Positions 25,273 to 33,988 are shown, counted from the stretch's first letter. The stretch: DNA of 64,000 nucleotides from CAKZLS01 sp963701445 (GCA_963701445.1 CAVPAM010000010.1:99290-163289); one strand, 5' to 3'. Translations and numbers: made by a program. Notes: generated by a model not told the origin, from the sequence alone.

Positions 25273-25405
25273 CTTACTTTTGCTGACTTCACAACGCGGG
25301 TCGTAGCCAAGGGGGGTGTCCCGCCCGGCCGCTCCGAGACGGCGCGGCTTTTTGCGCCACCGAGGCGGGAACAACGGACGGACGCGCTCCGTCGGAAGAG
25401 GGACA

Positions 25406-25618
25406 ATGGCACGCAAACCCAACTACCGAATGGACCGCATCGAACGCGACCGCGCGAAGGCCGCCAAGAAGGCCAAACGCAACGAGGCAAGGGCCGAGAA
25501 ATCGGCCAGGACCAAGGGCGACACGCCCGACGACGCCGATACGCCCGCCACGTCCGATGACGCCGCCGAAACCTCCGAAGACGCCGGCACCCCCGACCCC
25601 GAAAAGCCCGCCGACTAA
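25406..25618 (+). CDS. Small basic/acidic conserved protein, 70 aa
   Basis: Begins MARKPNYRMDRIERDRAKAA, a start I recall from a small alphaproteobacterial family of unknown function, then a Lys/Ala-rich helix (KKAKRNEARAEKSAR) and a wholly acidic, disordered tail of Asp, Thr and Pro. The ATG is preceded by GGAAGAGGGAC. The charge split (basic N-half, acidic C-half) suggests nucleic-acid or ribosome association, but that is inference. Confidence 0.65.
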   Translation: MARKPNYRMDRIERDRAKAAKKAKRNEARAEKSARTKGDTPDDADTPATSDDAAETSEDAGTPDPEKPAD

Positions 25619-25773
25619 TTCCAACCGTCATTGCTATCCGGAACTGGTCGGCTGTGGCTGAGTTTGCGCGAAAGCCGGGGCTGATTGAGACGCATCCCGG
25701 ATGGCCACGCCCGCACGTCAAGACTTGGCGCTAACCAACTGTCTACAATTTCCATTGCTCTCAGCGACCACCG

Positions 25774-26022
25774 CTATCTTTCGGGCGGCAGGATCTCCTG
25801 GACGCAGATTTGGTCGATAAGGTGGTCGCGGCCCAGATCCCGCAAGTGCTGGCGTTTGTGCTCGTTGGTCAGGTTGGCGCCCACGCCCCGGGTCATGGCG
25901 AGAACCAGCGATCGGTCGCTCAGGTCGAGCCAGAAGGATCGGCGGACCAGCCTTCCCTCGGCATCCCGCGCAAAGGGATTGTTCGGATCGATTCCGAGAT
26001 CCGGACCGAAAAAGTCACTCAT
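25774..26022 (-). CDS. Hypothetical protein, 82 aa
   Basis: Opens MSDFFGPDLGIDPNNPFARD and continues with RRSFWLDLSDRSLVLAMTRG and NEHKRQHLRDLGRDHLIDQI. Soluble, no signal peptide or membrane helix. The composition and a clear start (GAATGATGG before the ATG) look genuine, but I do not recognise the family. It stands alone between the small basic protein gene and the VPLPA-CTERM gene. Confidence 0.5.
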   Translation of the reverse strand: MSDFFGPDLGIDPNNPFARDAEGRLVRRSFWLDLSDRSLVLAMTRGVGANLTNEHKRQHLRDLGRDHLIDQICVQEILPPER

Positions 26023-26296
26023 CCATCATTCCTTTTTTGCGGCGGACGGGTGTCCACGTGTACCGCGAGACTAGGCGATGGGGTCCGGGGCGTCCATAAA
26101 ATCGGCACGGGCAGGGGTGTTGGAGATGGGGACTGTTGCGAATGCGAAATCACCTATTGTTTTTATGGTTAATAATATTCTACACTATTCTCTCTCCAGG
26201 TTTGTTTTGGGGGAGAACATTCCATAATTCAATCGCATGTTTGGCGAGGTGATTTAGGGGGATCGTCAAGTTGCACAGAGCGAGGGGACCTCTGTC
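26023..26296. other. Promoter region of the VPLPA-CTERM gene
   Basis: A 274-bp gap, AT-rich at 26140-26240, upstream of the surface-protein gene. GAGGGG before the ATG is the probable ribosome binding site. I looked for a sigma-54 -24/-12 box, common before PEP-CTERM genes, and found none that is convincing. Confidence 0.4.
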
Positions 26297-27073
26297 ATGT
26301 TCAACAAACACGTCATCAGTGCCCTGGTCCTGGGGTTTCTGACCGGAGGGGCCAACGCGGCGTCACTCATACCTCCCGGCGCCAATCCGGGCGGACAGTC
26401 GGCGTCGATTTCGGTGATGCAGTGGATGGAGTGGACGTTTGCGTTCGACAACGCCGTCGACGGGGGAAATCCCATCAGCGACGGTACCGGAGCTTTCCAA
26501 AATCTCAAACAGACGTATCCCGTGTTCATGATGGGCGGGGCAACGGAAACCGGCGTCATGCGGTCCTTTTCGATGGCGGCGGGAAAACCGTTGGCCATTC
26601 CGCTTTTCACCGTGAGTTGCGTTTCGAGCGATGGATTCGATTGCTCCGATTCGTCCGTGACCGACTTTGTCGACGATTGGCTGGACAGCGCCGATCAACT
26701 TCACTTGGAGATCGATGGTACCGTGCTCGTCGATGCCAACACGGCCGGCGAGGTGGATGCCATCGAGGATCAGCTTCGCGTCGCGTCGGATTTCTTTCAT
26801 ATCGACGTCGCCGCGAACAACTGGGCGGGCGAGCCCAAGGGAACCTGGCCGAATTCCTACACGGATGGCTATTTCGCCTTCGTGGAGGGTCTGCCCATCG
26901 GCGAGCATAATCTTTCGTTCGGGGGCGGCGCGCCCGGCGACCCCGAGGGCTTTTACGTGGGTGTCGAGGCCAACGTGGTCGTGACACCCGTTCCCACGGC
27001 GTTGCCTCTGCTGCTGGGCGGTTTGGCGGCGCTCGGCCTGGTGGCTCGGTCGAGACGGCGGACACGGATCTGA
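26297..27073 (+). CDS. VPLPA-CTERM sorting-domain protein
   Basis: Exported 258-aa protein with signal peptide MFNKHVISALVLGFLTGGANA and the C-terminal tripartite sorting signal VPVPTALPLLLGGLAALGLV followed by ARSRRR: VP box, hydrophobic helix, basic end. This is the VPLPA-CTERM type, processed by an exosortase (XrtD type in the TIGRFAM scheme) that is not in the window. The body is beta-rich and acidic with two cysteines (CVSSDGFDC). Probably a secreted or surface-retained, possibly glycosylated, protein. A perfect terminator follows, so it is monocistronic. Confidence 0.85.
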   Translation: MFNKHVISALVLGFLTGGANAASLIPPGANPGGQSASISVMQWMEWTFAFDNAVDGGNPISDGTGAFQNLKQTYPVFMMGGATETGVMRSFSMAAGKPLAIPLFTVSCVSSDGFDCSDSSVTDFVDDWLDSADQLHLEIDGTVLVDANTAGEVDAIEDQLRVASDFFHIDVAANNWAGEPKGTWPNSYTDGYFAFVEGLPIGEHNLSFGGGAPGDPEGFYVGVEANVVVTPVPTALPLLLGGLAALGLVARSRRRTRI

Positions 27074-27086
27074 TCCCCGTCCGCGC

Positions 27087-27115
27087 AGGGCGGTCCTTCG
27101 GGACCGCCCTTTTTC
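27087..27115 (+). terminator. Intrinsic terminator after the VPLPA-CTERM gene
   Basis: Ten-bp perfect GC-rich stem AGGGCGGTCC / GGACCGCCCT closed by a TTCG tetraloop and followed by TTTTCTT, 13 bp after the stop codon. Textbook rho-independent terminator. Confidence 0.93.
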
Positions 27116-27269
27116 TTGGACACGCGGGGCGCGCCGTCGGGGTCCGTCCGGCGAGAGTTCCGGGGTGTCGCGGGCACCGGCCGACAGGGATGCTTTCCGA
27201 CCGATGACGGAAAGGGTAGAAAGTGATGGACCGACGCGAAACCATCCGCGAGCCCGAGGAGGAAGCCCC

Positions 27270-27932
27270 GTGTCCAACCGCACGATTTCACTGGATGAGC
27301 GCCTGTACGAGTACATGATGAGGGTGTCGTCGCGCGAGCCCGATGTTCTGCGCCGGCTGCGGGCCGAAACCCTGACCTTGCCGAGATCCGGAATGCAGAT
27401 CGCGCCGGAGCAGGGGCAGTTCATGGGTTTGCTGATCCGGTTGATGGGCGCCGCGCGCATCCTCGAGATCGGCACGTTCACGGGGTACAGCACGCTGTGC
27501 ATGGCCCTGGCGTTGCCCGAGGAGGGCCGGATCATCACCTGCGACGTCAGCGAGGAGTGGACCGATATCGCGCGGCGGTACTGGTTGGAGGTGGGCGTGG
27601 CCGACTGCATCGATCTGCGCCTGGCGCCGGCCCTGGAAACCCTGGAAGAGCTGGTGGCCGATCCGGAAACCGAGCCCTTCGACTTCGTGTTCATCGACGC
27701 GGACAAGGAGAATTATCTCGGATACTACGACATGGCTCTGGAACTCACGCGTCCCGGCGGCCTCATCACGGTGGACAACGTGCTGTGGGGCGGCAGCGTC
27801 GCCGATGTCGGCGTCCAGGATAAGGACACCGTGGCGATCCGCGAGTTGAACCAGACCCTGCGCCGGGATCTGCGGGTGGATCTCAGCCTCGTGCCCATCG
27901 GCGACGGGCTGTCGCTGGCGAGAAAGCGCTGA
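27270..27932 (+). CDS. SAM-dependent O-methyltransferase, CCoAOMT family
   Basis: A 220-aa class I methyltransferase of the caffeoyl-CoA/catechol O-methyltransferase family. SAM motif ILEIGTFTGYSTLCMALALP, acidic loop ITCDVSEEW, metal-binding FDFVFIDADKENYLGYYD and VDNVLWGG are all present. The GTG at 27270 follows GAGGAGGAA. Bacterial members methylate catechol-type hydroxyls. It is 31 bp upstream of the lipoprotein-LivH fusion, same strand; no functional link is obvious. Confidence 0.9.
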   Translation: MSNRTISLDERLYEYMMRVSSREPDVLRRLRAETLTLPRSGMQIAPEQGQFMGLLIRLMGAARILEIGTFTGYSTLCMALALPEEGRIITCDVSEEWTDIARRYWLEVGVADCIDLRLAPALETLEELVADPETEPFDFVFIDADKENYLGYYDMALELTRPGGLITVDNVLWGGSVADVGVQDKDTVAIRELNQTLRRDLRVDLSLVPIGDGLSLARKR

Positions 27933-27963
27933 GGCGGGCGGCCTGGAGAGCCTGTCGCCTTAC

Positions 27964-29280
27964 ATGCGCCTCAACCTCCCGGCCATTCTGCTGGTGGTCT
28001 TGGCGGTGGCCGCGTGCGGCGCCGACGATGAGCAGGCGCGGGTCTGCCAGCGGTTCATTCCCGCGTTCGAGTCCGATCCCGGCAGCATCGAGATCCTGCG
28101 CCAAGAGCCGCACGGCTCGGCGGAAAACTCGATCGTTGTTCACTACCGGGCGCGGGACGCCGGCGGCCAGGCGGTCGAGCATTCCATCGCATGCTGGTTC
28201 CGCGATTCCGCCTTCGGTTCCGGCCGCCTCGCCGTGGAGGACGTGAGCACCGACCGCCACGGTCTGCTGTCGCCCGTCAAGCTCGAGATGCTGCGGATCT
28301 GGCTTCGGGTGGGCGGTTCGGGGACGCCGGCCGGAGAGATCGCCCGAGGCGCCCCGGCGCCGGCCCTTTCGGATCCGGCGTATGCCCTCCAGGCGGTGGT
28401 CAACGCCATCGTGATGGGGTGCGTCTACGCGTTGGTCGCCATCGGGTTCAGTCTGATCTACGGGGTCATCGGCCGGATCAACCTGGCGTTCGGCGACATG
28501 TCCGCCATCGCCGCCTACGCCGCCTTTACCGGCGTCGTTCTGTTGGGCGCGGCGGGCACGGTCTGGTGGTTCGCCGGTCTCGTTGCGGTCCTTCTCGCCG
28601 CCATCGGTGTCGCCGTGCTCGCCAACCTGGCCACCGAACGTCTGATCTTTCGGCCGCTGCGCGGGTCCGCCAGCCAGGCGCCGCTCATCGCCACCATCGG
28701 CCTGGCCATTTTCCTCCGGGAATTCATTCGACTGACCCAGGGCTCGCGCGACCGCTGGCTGCCGTCGATGGTCACGGAACCCTATCTCGTACCGCTCGGC
28801 GGGGGGCATTCGATTTCCATCGGCGCGGGGCAACTCGTGATTCTCGGGCTGACCGTGGCGCTCTGCGGCATGCTGGGGATGGTGATGACGCGATCCGCTC
28901 ATGGCCGCCGTTACCGCGCCTGTTGCGACGACTTCAAGATGGCGGCGCTGCTGGGTGTCGACGCGGGGCGGACGGTCGCGGTGACGTTTGCCCTCGGCGC
29001 GGTCTTCGCGGGCGCCGCCGGGGCCGTCGTCGCGCTCTACTACGGAACCGTCGGCGCCTACATGGGCATGATGATCGGTTTCAAGGCGCTGGTGGCGGCG
29101 GTGGTGGGCGGCATGGGGTCCATTGCCGGCGCGGTGCTCGGCGGCATCATCGTGGCGCTTCTCGAATCGCTGTGGTCGTCGTACATGACCATGGCGTATC
29201 GCGATGTGGTGATCTTCGGACTGCTGGCCTTCGTCCTGGTGTTCCGCCCCAACGGGTTGCTCGGCCGGCCCGGTCCGTGA
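27964..29280 (+). CDS. LivH-type ABC permease with an N-terminal lipoprotein-like domain
   Basis: A 438-aa protein in two parts. Residues 1-18 form a lipoprotein signal (LAVAAC lipobox, Cys18), then a periplasmic domain of about 115 residues with two cysteines (VCQRFIPAFE, SIACWFRDSAFG). From about 137 on it is a full branched-chain amino acid permease of LivH type: AIVMGCVYALVAIGFSLIYG, INLAFGDMSAIAAY, and the coupling region VVGGMGSIAGAVLGG. The window shows no LivM, LivG or LivF beside it; a complete Liv operon lies 25 kb away. The fusion is unusual: LivH proteins normally start directly with the first membrane helix. Confidence 0.85.
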   Translation: MRLNLPAILLVVLAVAACGADDEQARVCQRFIPAFESDPGSIEILRQEPHGSAENSIVVHYRARDAGGQAVEHSIACWFRDSAFGSGRLAVEDVSTDRHGLLSPVKLEMLRIWLRVGGSGTPAGEIARGAPAPALSDPAYALQAVVNAIVMGCVYALVAIGFSLIYGVIGRINLAFGDMSAIAAYAAFTGVVLLGAAGTVWWFAGLVAVLLAAIGVAVLANLATERLIFRPLRGSASQAPLIATIGLAIFLREFIRLTQGSRDRWLPSMVTEPYLVPLGGGHSISIGAGQLVILGLTVALCGMLGMVMTRSAHGRRYRACCDDFKMAALLGVDAGRTVAVTFALGAVFAGAAGAVVALYYGTVGAYMGMMIGFKALVAAVVGGMGSIAGAVLGGIIVALLESLWSSYMTMAYRDVVIFGLLAFVLVFRPNGLLGRPGP

Positions 29281-29296
29281 AACGCGCCGCCGTTAC

Positions 29297-29917
29297 CTAA
29301 TCGAACGCCACCGACCGCATGGCCGCGTCGATGCGCTTCTGGCCCCAGGACTTGGGAGCCGTCGGCGGCGCGCCGGCGCGAACGTCGGTGCCCAGCAGCG
29401 GGGCGTCCAACACCACCGTTCCCCCCGGCGCCGTCACCACCACGCCCTTGCCCGACAGCATGATCACGCCCAGATGGTCCGGCTGATGTTCCCCCCAGAC
29501 CTCGGTTCCGCGAATACCCAGAACGGCGCTGGGAGTGCGGATGATCATGGCGTCCTCGGGCGGGGGTGAATCCGTGACCGCCGCGGTCACGGCGAGAAAC
29601 ACGCCCTCGAGGAATTCCAGCACCGACTGGCCCCCGCGCCGCGCTTCCTGGGCCTCGACGACGATGGCGCTGTTGTCCCCGAGCACGATGGTCGCGCCGC
29701 TGATCAGGCGCAGGCGAAGCCGGGTGTCGGCGCCGGTCGCGACCCTGTCGCCCTCCAACACCACCATGCCGTCGTCCAGCGGCAGGCTGAGGTTGCCGCG
29801 CGTGGCGGTCGCCCGTCCGTCCAGGCGGTCGACCACCCCGGCCGTCCGGGCTTGCTGGCCATGGACCGGCCAAGCGATCAGCATGAGCAGCGCCATCGTC
29901 GCCAGCGTTCGGGTCAT
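29297..29917 (-). CDS. Exported FecR-domain protein
   Basis: A 206-aa periplasmic protein with signal peptide TLATMALLMLIAWPVHG. The mature part is a FecR-type beta domain: AGVVDRLDGRATATRG, LEGDRVATGADTRLRLRL, GATIVLGDNSAIVV, then RTPSAVLGIRGTEVWGE, the signature of the FecR/PEGA-associated group without an anti-sigma anchor. There is no cytoplasmic sigma-binding segment, so it is not a classic FecR sensor. Convergent with the LivH-fusion gene; hemN lies 40 bp upstream on the same strand. Confidence 0.83.
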   Translation of the reverse strand: MTRTLATMALLMLIAWPVHGQQARTAGVVDRLDGRATATRGNLSLPLDDGMVVLEGDRVATGADTRLRLRLISGATIVLGDNSAIVVEAQEARRGGQSVLEFLEGVFLAVTAAVTDSPPPEDAMIIRTPSAVLGIRGTEVWGEHQPDHLGVIMLSGKGVVVTAPGGTVVLDAPLLGTDVRAGAPPTAPKSWGQKRIDAAMRSVAFD

Positions 29918-29957
29918 CGGTCGTCCCTCCCTCTTGCTGTTTCCGGGGCGCGCGCGT

Positions 29958-31316
29958 TCACACCGCGCGCGAATGCCGTTGTCCGCCGTGTTGCAGATAG
30001 GCGTCGAAGGCGGCGGCGACCAGGCGAACCAGCGGCCGGCCCGCCGTCGTGACGCGGATCCGATCGCCGTCCACGACGACGATGCCGTCGGCGGCGAGGG
30101 GTTCGAGACGCGTCATCTCCGCCGTGAAGTCGGCGTCCGGGGCGCCGTGCCGCCGCGCCACCGCCCGGGGATCGACGGCGAGGTCGCACATCAGCCTCGC
30201 GATGATGTCTCCCCGGAGCCGGTCGTCGGTGCTCAGTTCCACGCCGCGCGCGACGGGCAGCCGGCCGGCGGCGACGGCCTCGCGGTACTCCTTCAGCGGC
30301 GAGAGGTTCTGGACGTAGCCGTTGGGCAGGCCGCCGATGGCCGACGCGCCCAGTCCCAGCAGCACCGGGGCGTCGTCGGTGGTGTAGCCCTGGAAGTTGC
30401 GATTGAGCCGGCCCTGCTCCAGGGCAAGGGCGAGGTCGTCGTCGGGGCGCGCGAAATGATCGAGGCCGACGGACCGGTAACCGAGCGCCTGGAGCCGCGC
30501 GGACGCCGCCTCGAACTGCTCCCAGCGCTCGCGGGCTCCCGGCAGGGCCGTCTCGTCGATCAGCTTCTGATGGCTCTTCATCCAGGGCACGTGAGCATAG
30601 CCGAACAGGGCGACCCGCGCCGGTTCCAGGCCCGCCGCCCGGTCCACCATCTCCAGCACCCGCTCGGTGCTCTGGTGGGGAAGGCCGTACATCAGGTCGA
30701 GGTTGATGTCGGCGATACCGTGACGGCGAAGCCAGCCGCATACCCGCTCCACCACCTCGAAGGGCTGAATGCGGTTGATGGCCGCCTGGACGTCCGCGTG
30801 GAAGTCCTGGACGCCGATGCTGGCGCGATTGACCCCGGCGGCGGCAAGCGCCGCGACATAGGCCTCGGTGGCGTCGCGGGGGTCCAGTTCGACGGCGATC
30901 TCGGCGCCGGCGGCGATGTCGAAGCGTTGCCGCAGTTTACCCACCAGCGCGAGCCAGTCCTCGCCCGTCAGCATCGTGGGGCTGCCGCCGCCCCAGTGCA
31001 GGTGGCTCGCCGAAAACCGCCCCGGCAGAGCTTCGGCCAGCAGGTCTATTTCCTGTTCCAGGACATCGAGATATTGCCGGATTGGCTTATATTGATTGAC
31101 TATCTTTGTATAGCATCCGCAAAACCAGCACATGGAATCGCAGAACGGAATATGGAAGTAGAGCGACAGCGGTTGCCCCGGATCCAGGGTCCCGAGCCAG
31201 CCGCGATAGACCGCGTCGTTCACGTGGCTGGTGAAGTGCGGCGCCGTGGGGTAGCTGGTGTAGCGGGGCACCCTAAGGTCGTATTTGTCCGACAGATTGG
31301 CTGGCATGGCTGGCAT
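29958..31316 (-). CDS. hemN: Oxygen-independent coproporphyrinogen III oxidase
   Basis: Radical-SAM enzyme of heme and bacteriochlorophyll synthesis that decarboxylates coproporphyrinogen III without oxygen. The 452-aa length matches HemN rather than the shorter HemW. The 4Fe-4S motif is in HIPFCDSMCWFCGC (Cys59, 63, 66), the start PRYTSYPTAPHF and the QDFHADVQAAINRIQP, MYGLPHQS and GLGASAIG stretches are HemN hallmarks. A 14-bp perfect palindrome lies 28 bp before the start. Together with NsrR it fits a facultative anaerobe. Confidence 0.95.
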   Translation of the reverse strand: MPAMPANLSDKYDLRVPRYTSYPTAPHFTSHVNDAVYRGWLGTLDPGQPLSLYFHIPFCDSMCWFCGCYTKIVNQYKPIRQYLDVLEQEIDLLAEALPGRFSASHLHWGGGSPTMLTGEDWLALVGKLRQRFDIAAGAEIAVELDPRDATEAYVAALAAAGVNRASIGVQDFHADVQAAINRIQPFEVVERVCGWLRRHGIADINLDLMYGLPHQSTERVLEMVDRAAGLEPARVALFGYAHVPWMKSHQKLIDETALPGARERWEQFEAASARLQALGYRSVGLDHFARPDDDLALALEQGRLNRNFQGYTTDDAPVLLGLGASAIGGLPNGYVQNLSPLKEYREAVAAGRLPVARGVELSTDDRLRGDIIARLMCDLAVDPRAVARRHGAPDADFTAEMTRLEPLAADGIVVVDGDRIRVTTAGRPLVRLVAAAFDAYLQHGGQRHSRAV

Positions 31317-31343
31317 GGGTTCGTCCGGTCCGCGTCAGGGGAG

Positions 31344-31357
31344 GCCGTTTAAACGGC
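31344..31357. promoter_or_regulatory. 14-bp perfect palindrome upstream of hemN
   Basis: GCCGTTTAAACGGC, fully self-complementary, between the phosphodiesterase stop and the hemN start. It could be an operator for a dimeric regulator or part of a weak terminator for the phosphodiesterase gene. It does not match the FNR consensus TTGAT-N4-ATCAA. Confidence 0.35.
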
Positions 31358-31389
31358 TCTCGACCAGCATAACCGGTGTCGGGACCGGA

Positions 31390-32199
31390 TCAAACGGGTT
31401 CCGGATGAAACCGGTGGCGTGGCCCGAAGTCGCCGACCGGGCTGGTGAACACGCTGGGACCGGTGTCGCCCCGCCAGAGGTGAAGCGCGATGGCGGGCGG
31501 TTCGAGGACGAACGCGGACGGCGCGTCTTCCGTCAACTCCAGGGCCATCTGGAAGATCACGCTGGGAGCGACGGTCGCCAGGGTCCCGGCCCACCGCGTC
31601 TGGATCGCGCGATGAACATGCCCGCAGGTGACGAGTCGAACATTCGGGAACCGGCCGATCAGCCGTTCGAGATCGGCGGCGCCGTCGAAGGGCGGCCGGT
31701 CCATGAAGCCGATGCCGGTGGCGAACGGCGGGTGATGCATGAAGATCACCGTCGGCCGGCCGGGCTGTTCCGACAGTCGCTCCTCGAGCCAGCGCAACCG
31801 GGCGGGGCAGGCCCGTCCGCCCACCTCTCCGGCGATCACGGTGTCGAGACCGATCAGGCGAAGCGGATAGCGGTCCACGGCGTAGTGCAGGAACGCGCCC
31901 GTTTCCGGCAGATATCCCTCATCGGCGAACGCCTCGCGCAAGGCGGCGCGGCTGTCGTGATTGCCCGGTATGGCGAACACCGGCATCGGAAGCCGGCCGA
32001 ACGCGGCGCGCAGCAGCGCATAGTCCTCGGGCAGGCCGTCCTGGGTCAGGTCGCCGGTGGCCAGCACCAGATCCGGCCTGGGATCGAGGCCGGCCACGTG
32101 GTCGATGCACGCGTCCAGCGCCGCCCGGGTATCGACCACGCCGGATAGCGGCTTTCCGTCGGCGCGGACGTGCAGGTCGGAGATCTGGGCGATAAGCAT
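31390..32199 (-). CDS. Metallophosphoesterase, CpdA-like
   Basis: A 269-aa calcineurin-type phosphodiesterase. The dinuclear metal motifs occur in order: QISDLHV, LATGDLTQDG, AIPGNHDSRAAL, IFMHHPPF and TCGHVHRA. This arrangement matches CpdA (3',5'-cAMP phosphodiesterase) and its DUF-type paralogues; substrate unproven. The ATG at 32199 begins directly at the conserved MLIAQISDLH; a GTG at 32241 would overlap the FAH stop and add 14 residues. Coupled or closely following the FAH-family gene. Confidence 0.85.
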   Translation of the reverse strand: MLIAQISDLHVRADGKPLSGVVDTRAALDACIDHVAGLDPRPDLVLATGDLTQDGLPEDYALLRAAFGRLPMPVFAIPGNHDSRAALREAFADEGYLPETGAFLHYAVDRYPLRLIGLDTVIAGEVGGRACPARLRWLEERLSEQPGRPTVIFMHHPPFATGIGFMDRPPFDGAADLERLIGRFPNVRLVTCGHVHRAIQTRWAGTLATVAPSVIFQMALELTEDAPSAFVLEPPAIALHLWRGDTGPSVFTSPVGDFGPRHRFHPEPV

Positions 32200-32233
32200 G
32201 GCGGCCACCGTGGTTTCGAAGCCGGGAGACGGA

Positions 32234-33088
32234 TCAGGCACCCGGCTGGTAGGCGATCACGTTCTGGCGTTGCTTGCCCAGGCCCTCCACGGAAACTTCC
32301 ATGACATCCCCGGGTTTGAGGAATACCGGAGGCTTGCATCCGAGCCCGACGCCATCGGGTGTTCCCGTGGCGATGACGTCGCCGGGCATGAGCGTCATGA
32401 ACTGGCTCAAGTGGCTGACGAGATAGGCGACGCCGAAGATCATGTCGCGGGTATTGCCGTCCTGCCGCCGCTCGCCGTTGAGATCGAGATGCAGATACAG
32501 GTTTTGCGGGTCGGGAATCTCGTCCTTGGTGACCAGCCAGGGGCCGAGCGGGGCAAAGGTGTCGCAGCTCTTGCCCTTGATGAACTGCCCGCCACGCTCC
32601 TTCTGAAACGAACGCTCGGAGACGTCGTTGATCACCGCGAAGCCGGCCACGTGGTCGAGAGCGCGGTCCTCGTCCACATACTGGGTCTTGGTGCCGATAA
32701 TGACCGCCAGTTCCACCTCCCAATCGGTTTTCTCCGATCCCCTCGGAATCATCACCGGATCGTTGGGGCCGCTGAGCGCGGTGATGGCTTTCGAGAACAG
32801 CATGGGCTCGGAGCGCGGCTTTCCGCCGGTTTCTTCCGCGTGCAAACGGTAGTTCAGGCCGATCGCGAGGATTTTGCCGATCCCGGCCACCGGCGGCCCG
32901 AGACGGGGCGATCCTTCCACCACCGGCAGCGACGCGGGATCCAGGGACGCGAGCTGAGCCAGCCGGTCGGGGCCGAGAACATCGCCGCTCAGGTCGACCA
33001 CGTGGTCCGACAGATCGCGGATATGCCCCGCGTCATCGAGCAGTCCGGGTTTCTCCTGGCCACGGGGGCCGTATCGCAACAGCTTCAT
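32234..33088 (-). CDS. Fumarylacetoacetate hydrolase family protein
   Basis: A 284-aa enzyme of the FAH superfamily, type with ureidoglycolate lyase-like and 2-hydroxyhepta-2,4-diene-1,7-dioate isomerase members. After an N-terminal domain of about 70 residues the core has IGLNYRLHAEETG, EVELAVIIG (metal-binding Glu pair), AVINDVSERSFQ, GKSCDTFAPLGPWL and GDVIATGTPDGVG. These enzymes cleave or isomerise keto-acid C-C bonds with Mg2+. It is first in a pair with the CpdA-like gene; the AT-rich Tad boundary lies upstream. Confidence 0.88.
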   Translation of the reverse strand: MKLLRYGPRGQEKPGLLDDAGHIRDLSDHVVDLSGDVLGPDRLAQLASLDPASLPVVEGSPRLGPPVAGIGKILAIGLNYRLHAEETGGKPRSEPMLFSKAITALSGPNDPVMIPRGSEKTDWEVELAVIIGTKTQYVDEDRALDHVAGFAVINDVSERSFQKERGGQFIKGKSCDTFAPLGPWLVTKDEIPDPQNLYLHLDLNGERRQDGNTRDMIFGVAYLVSHLSQFMTLMPGDVIATGTPDGVGLGCKPPVFLKPGDVMEVSVEGLGKQRQNVIAYQPGA

Positions 33089-33403
33089 GGTCGTCTCCTG
33101 ACGAGGCTTCGAATTACGGGATCAAATGAGAACCAAGGCGTCACTCAGTCGCCTCTCCGACAACACAGTAGCCGGAACCACCGCTTGGTCAATGCCCGCC
33201 GTGACCCGGATCCGACCACATTTGTCCAAAATTATCATCAAAATAAAAAAATAAAATAATAGAATATTTTTAAAATAAATTTCGCAAAAATTATGAGCAT
33301 TGTATGTATTTGAAAATTTAATTCCATGCATATATAATAATATTCTGGAATTGGCGCTGTCTTGCGTCATTTCATTTGATATCTTAACTGTGGATCAAGC
33401 ACG
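33089..33403. promoter_or_regulatory. AT-rich promoter region bordering the Tad island
   Basis: A 315-bp gap between divergent genes. Positions 33225-33360 are almost pure A/T with runs such as AAAATAAAAAAATAAAATAA, in a genome otherwise near 65% GC (my estimate). It must contain the FAH promoter on one side and the tadE promoter on the other. The composition is typical of a curved, nucleoid-protein-bound promoter; no precise -35/-10 pair stands out. Confidence 0.55.
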
Positions 33404-33988
33404 ATGATGAAGATGGTCCGGCGGATTATTCGTCTACGGCGCAACGAGGATGGCTCGCCGACCGTGGAGTTCGTTTTCGCGGCCCCCGTCCTGGTTCTGA
33501 TGTCGATCGGCACCATCGAGTTCGGTCTGGTCAATTTCGTGACCGTCCTAATGGAGAGCGGCCTCAGGGACGCGGCCCGTTTCGGCATTACCGGACAGGA
33601 ACCGGATCCAAGCGCCCGGCTGGCCGCGATCGTCGGCATTATCGAGGACCGAACCATCGGCCTCGTGGACATCGACGCGGCGAGTATCGAAATCGTCAGT
33701 TACGAGAATTTCACCGATGTCGAGCGCTCGGAGGACTATGTGGACGGAAACGCCAATGGCAGTTTCGACCCCGGCGAGACCTATACCGACGAGAACGGTA
33801 ACGGTCAGTGGGACGCGGACGTGGGGGTGGCCGGCGCCGGCGAAAGCGGACAAGTGGTCGTCTACCGGATGGAGTACAATTGGCCGCTGCTGACGCCCGT
33901 CCTGAGCGAATTCATCGGAGACGACGGATATTTTCCCATCAGGGCCAGTATCGCCGTCCGCAACGAGCCATGGGAGACTGGAGCATGA
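33404..33988 (+). CDS. tadE: TadE-like minor pilin with Asp/Asn-rich insert
   Basis: Tad pseudopilin of 194 aa. The prepilin-like segment DGSPTVEFVFAAPVLVLMSIGTIEFG is the TadE signature: a small-residue processing site, Glu, then a hydrophobic helix. The periplasmic part contains two acidic repeats, DGNANGSFDPGE and DENGNGQWDAD, resembling calcium-binding dockerin-type loops, unusual for TadE. Its TGA overlaps the next start by ATGA. Lies on the opposite strand from the core Tad operon but clearly belongs to it. Confidence 0.85.
   Translation: MMKMVRRIIRLRRNEDGSPTVEFVFAAPVLVLMSIGTIEFGLVNFVTVLMESGLRDAARFGITGQEPDPSARLAAIVGIIEDRTIGLVDIDAASIEIVSYENFTDVERSEDYVDGNANGSFDPGETYTDENGNGQWDADVGVAGAGESGQVVVYRMEYNWPLLTPVLSEFIGDDGYFPIRASIAVRNEPWETGA

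Noticed and set aside
26200..26296. Sigma-54 promoter before the VPLPA-CTERM gene
   Set aside because: No TGGCAC-N5-TTGC match could be found; TTGCAC near 26270 lacks its partner.
33122..33370. An 82-aa - strand frame in the AT-rich region before tadE
   Set aside because: Composition follows the AT-rich DNA (Ile, Phe, Leu, Asn), no ribosome binding site, and it covers the promoter region.
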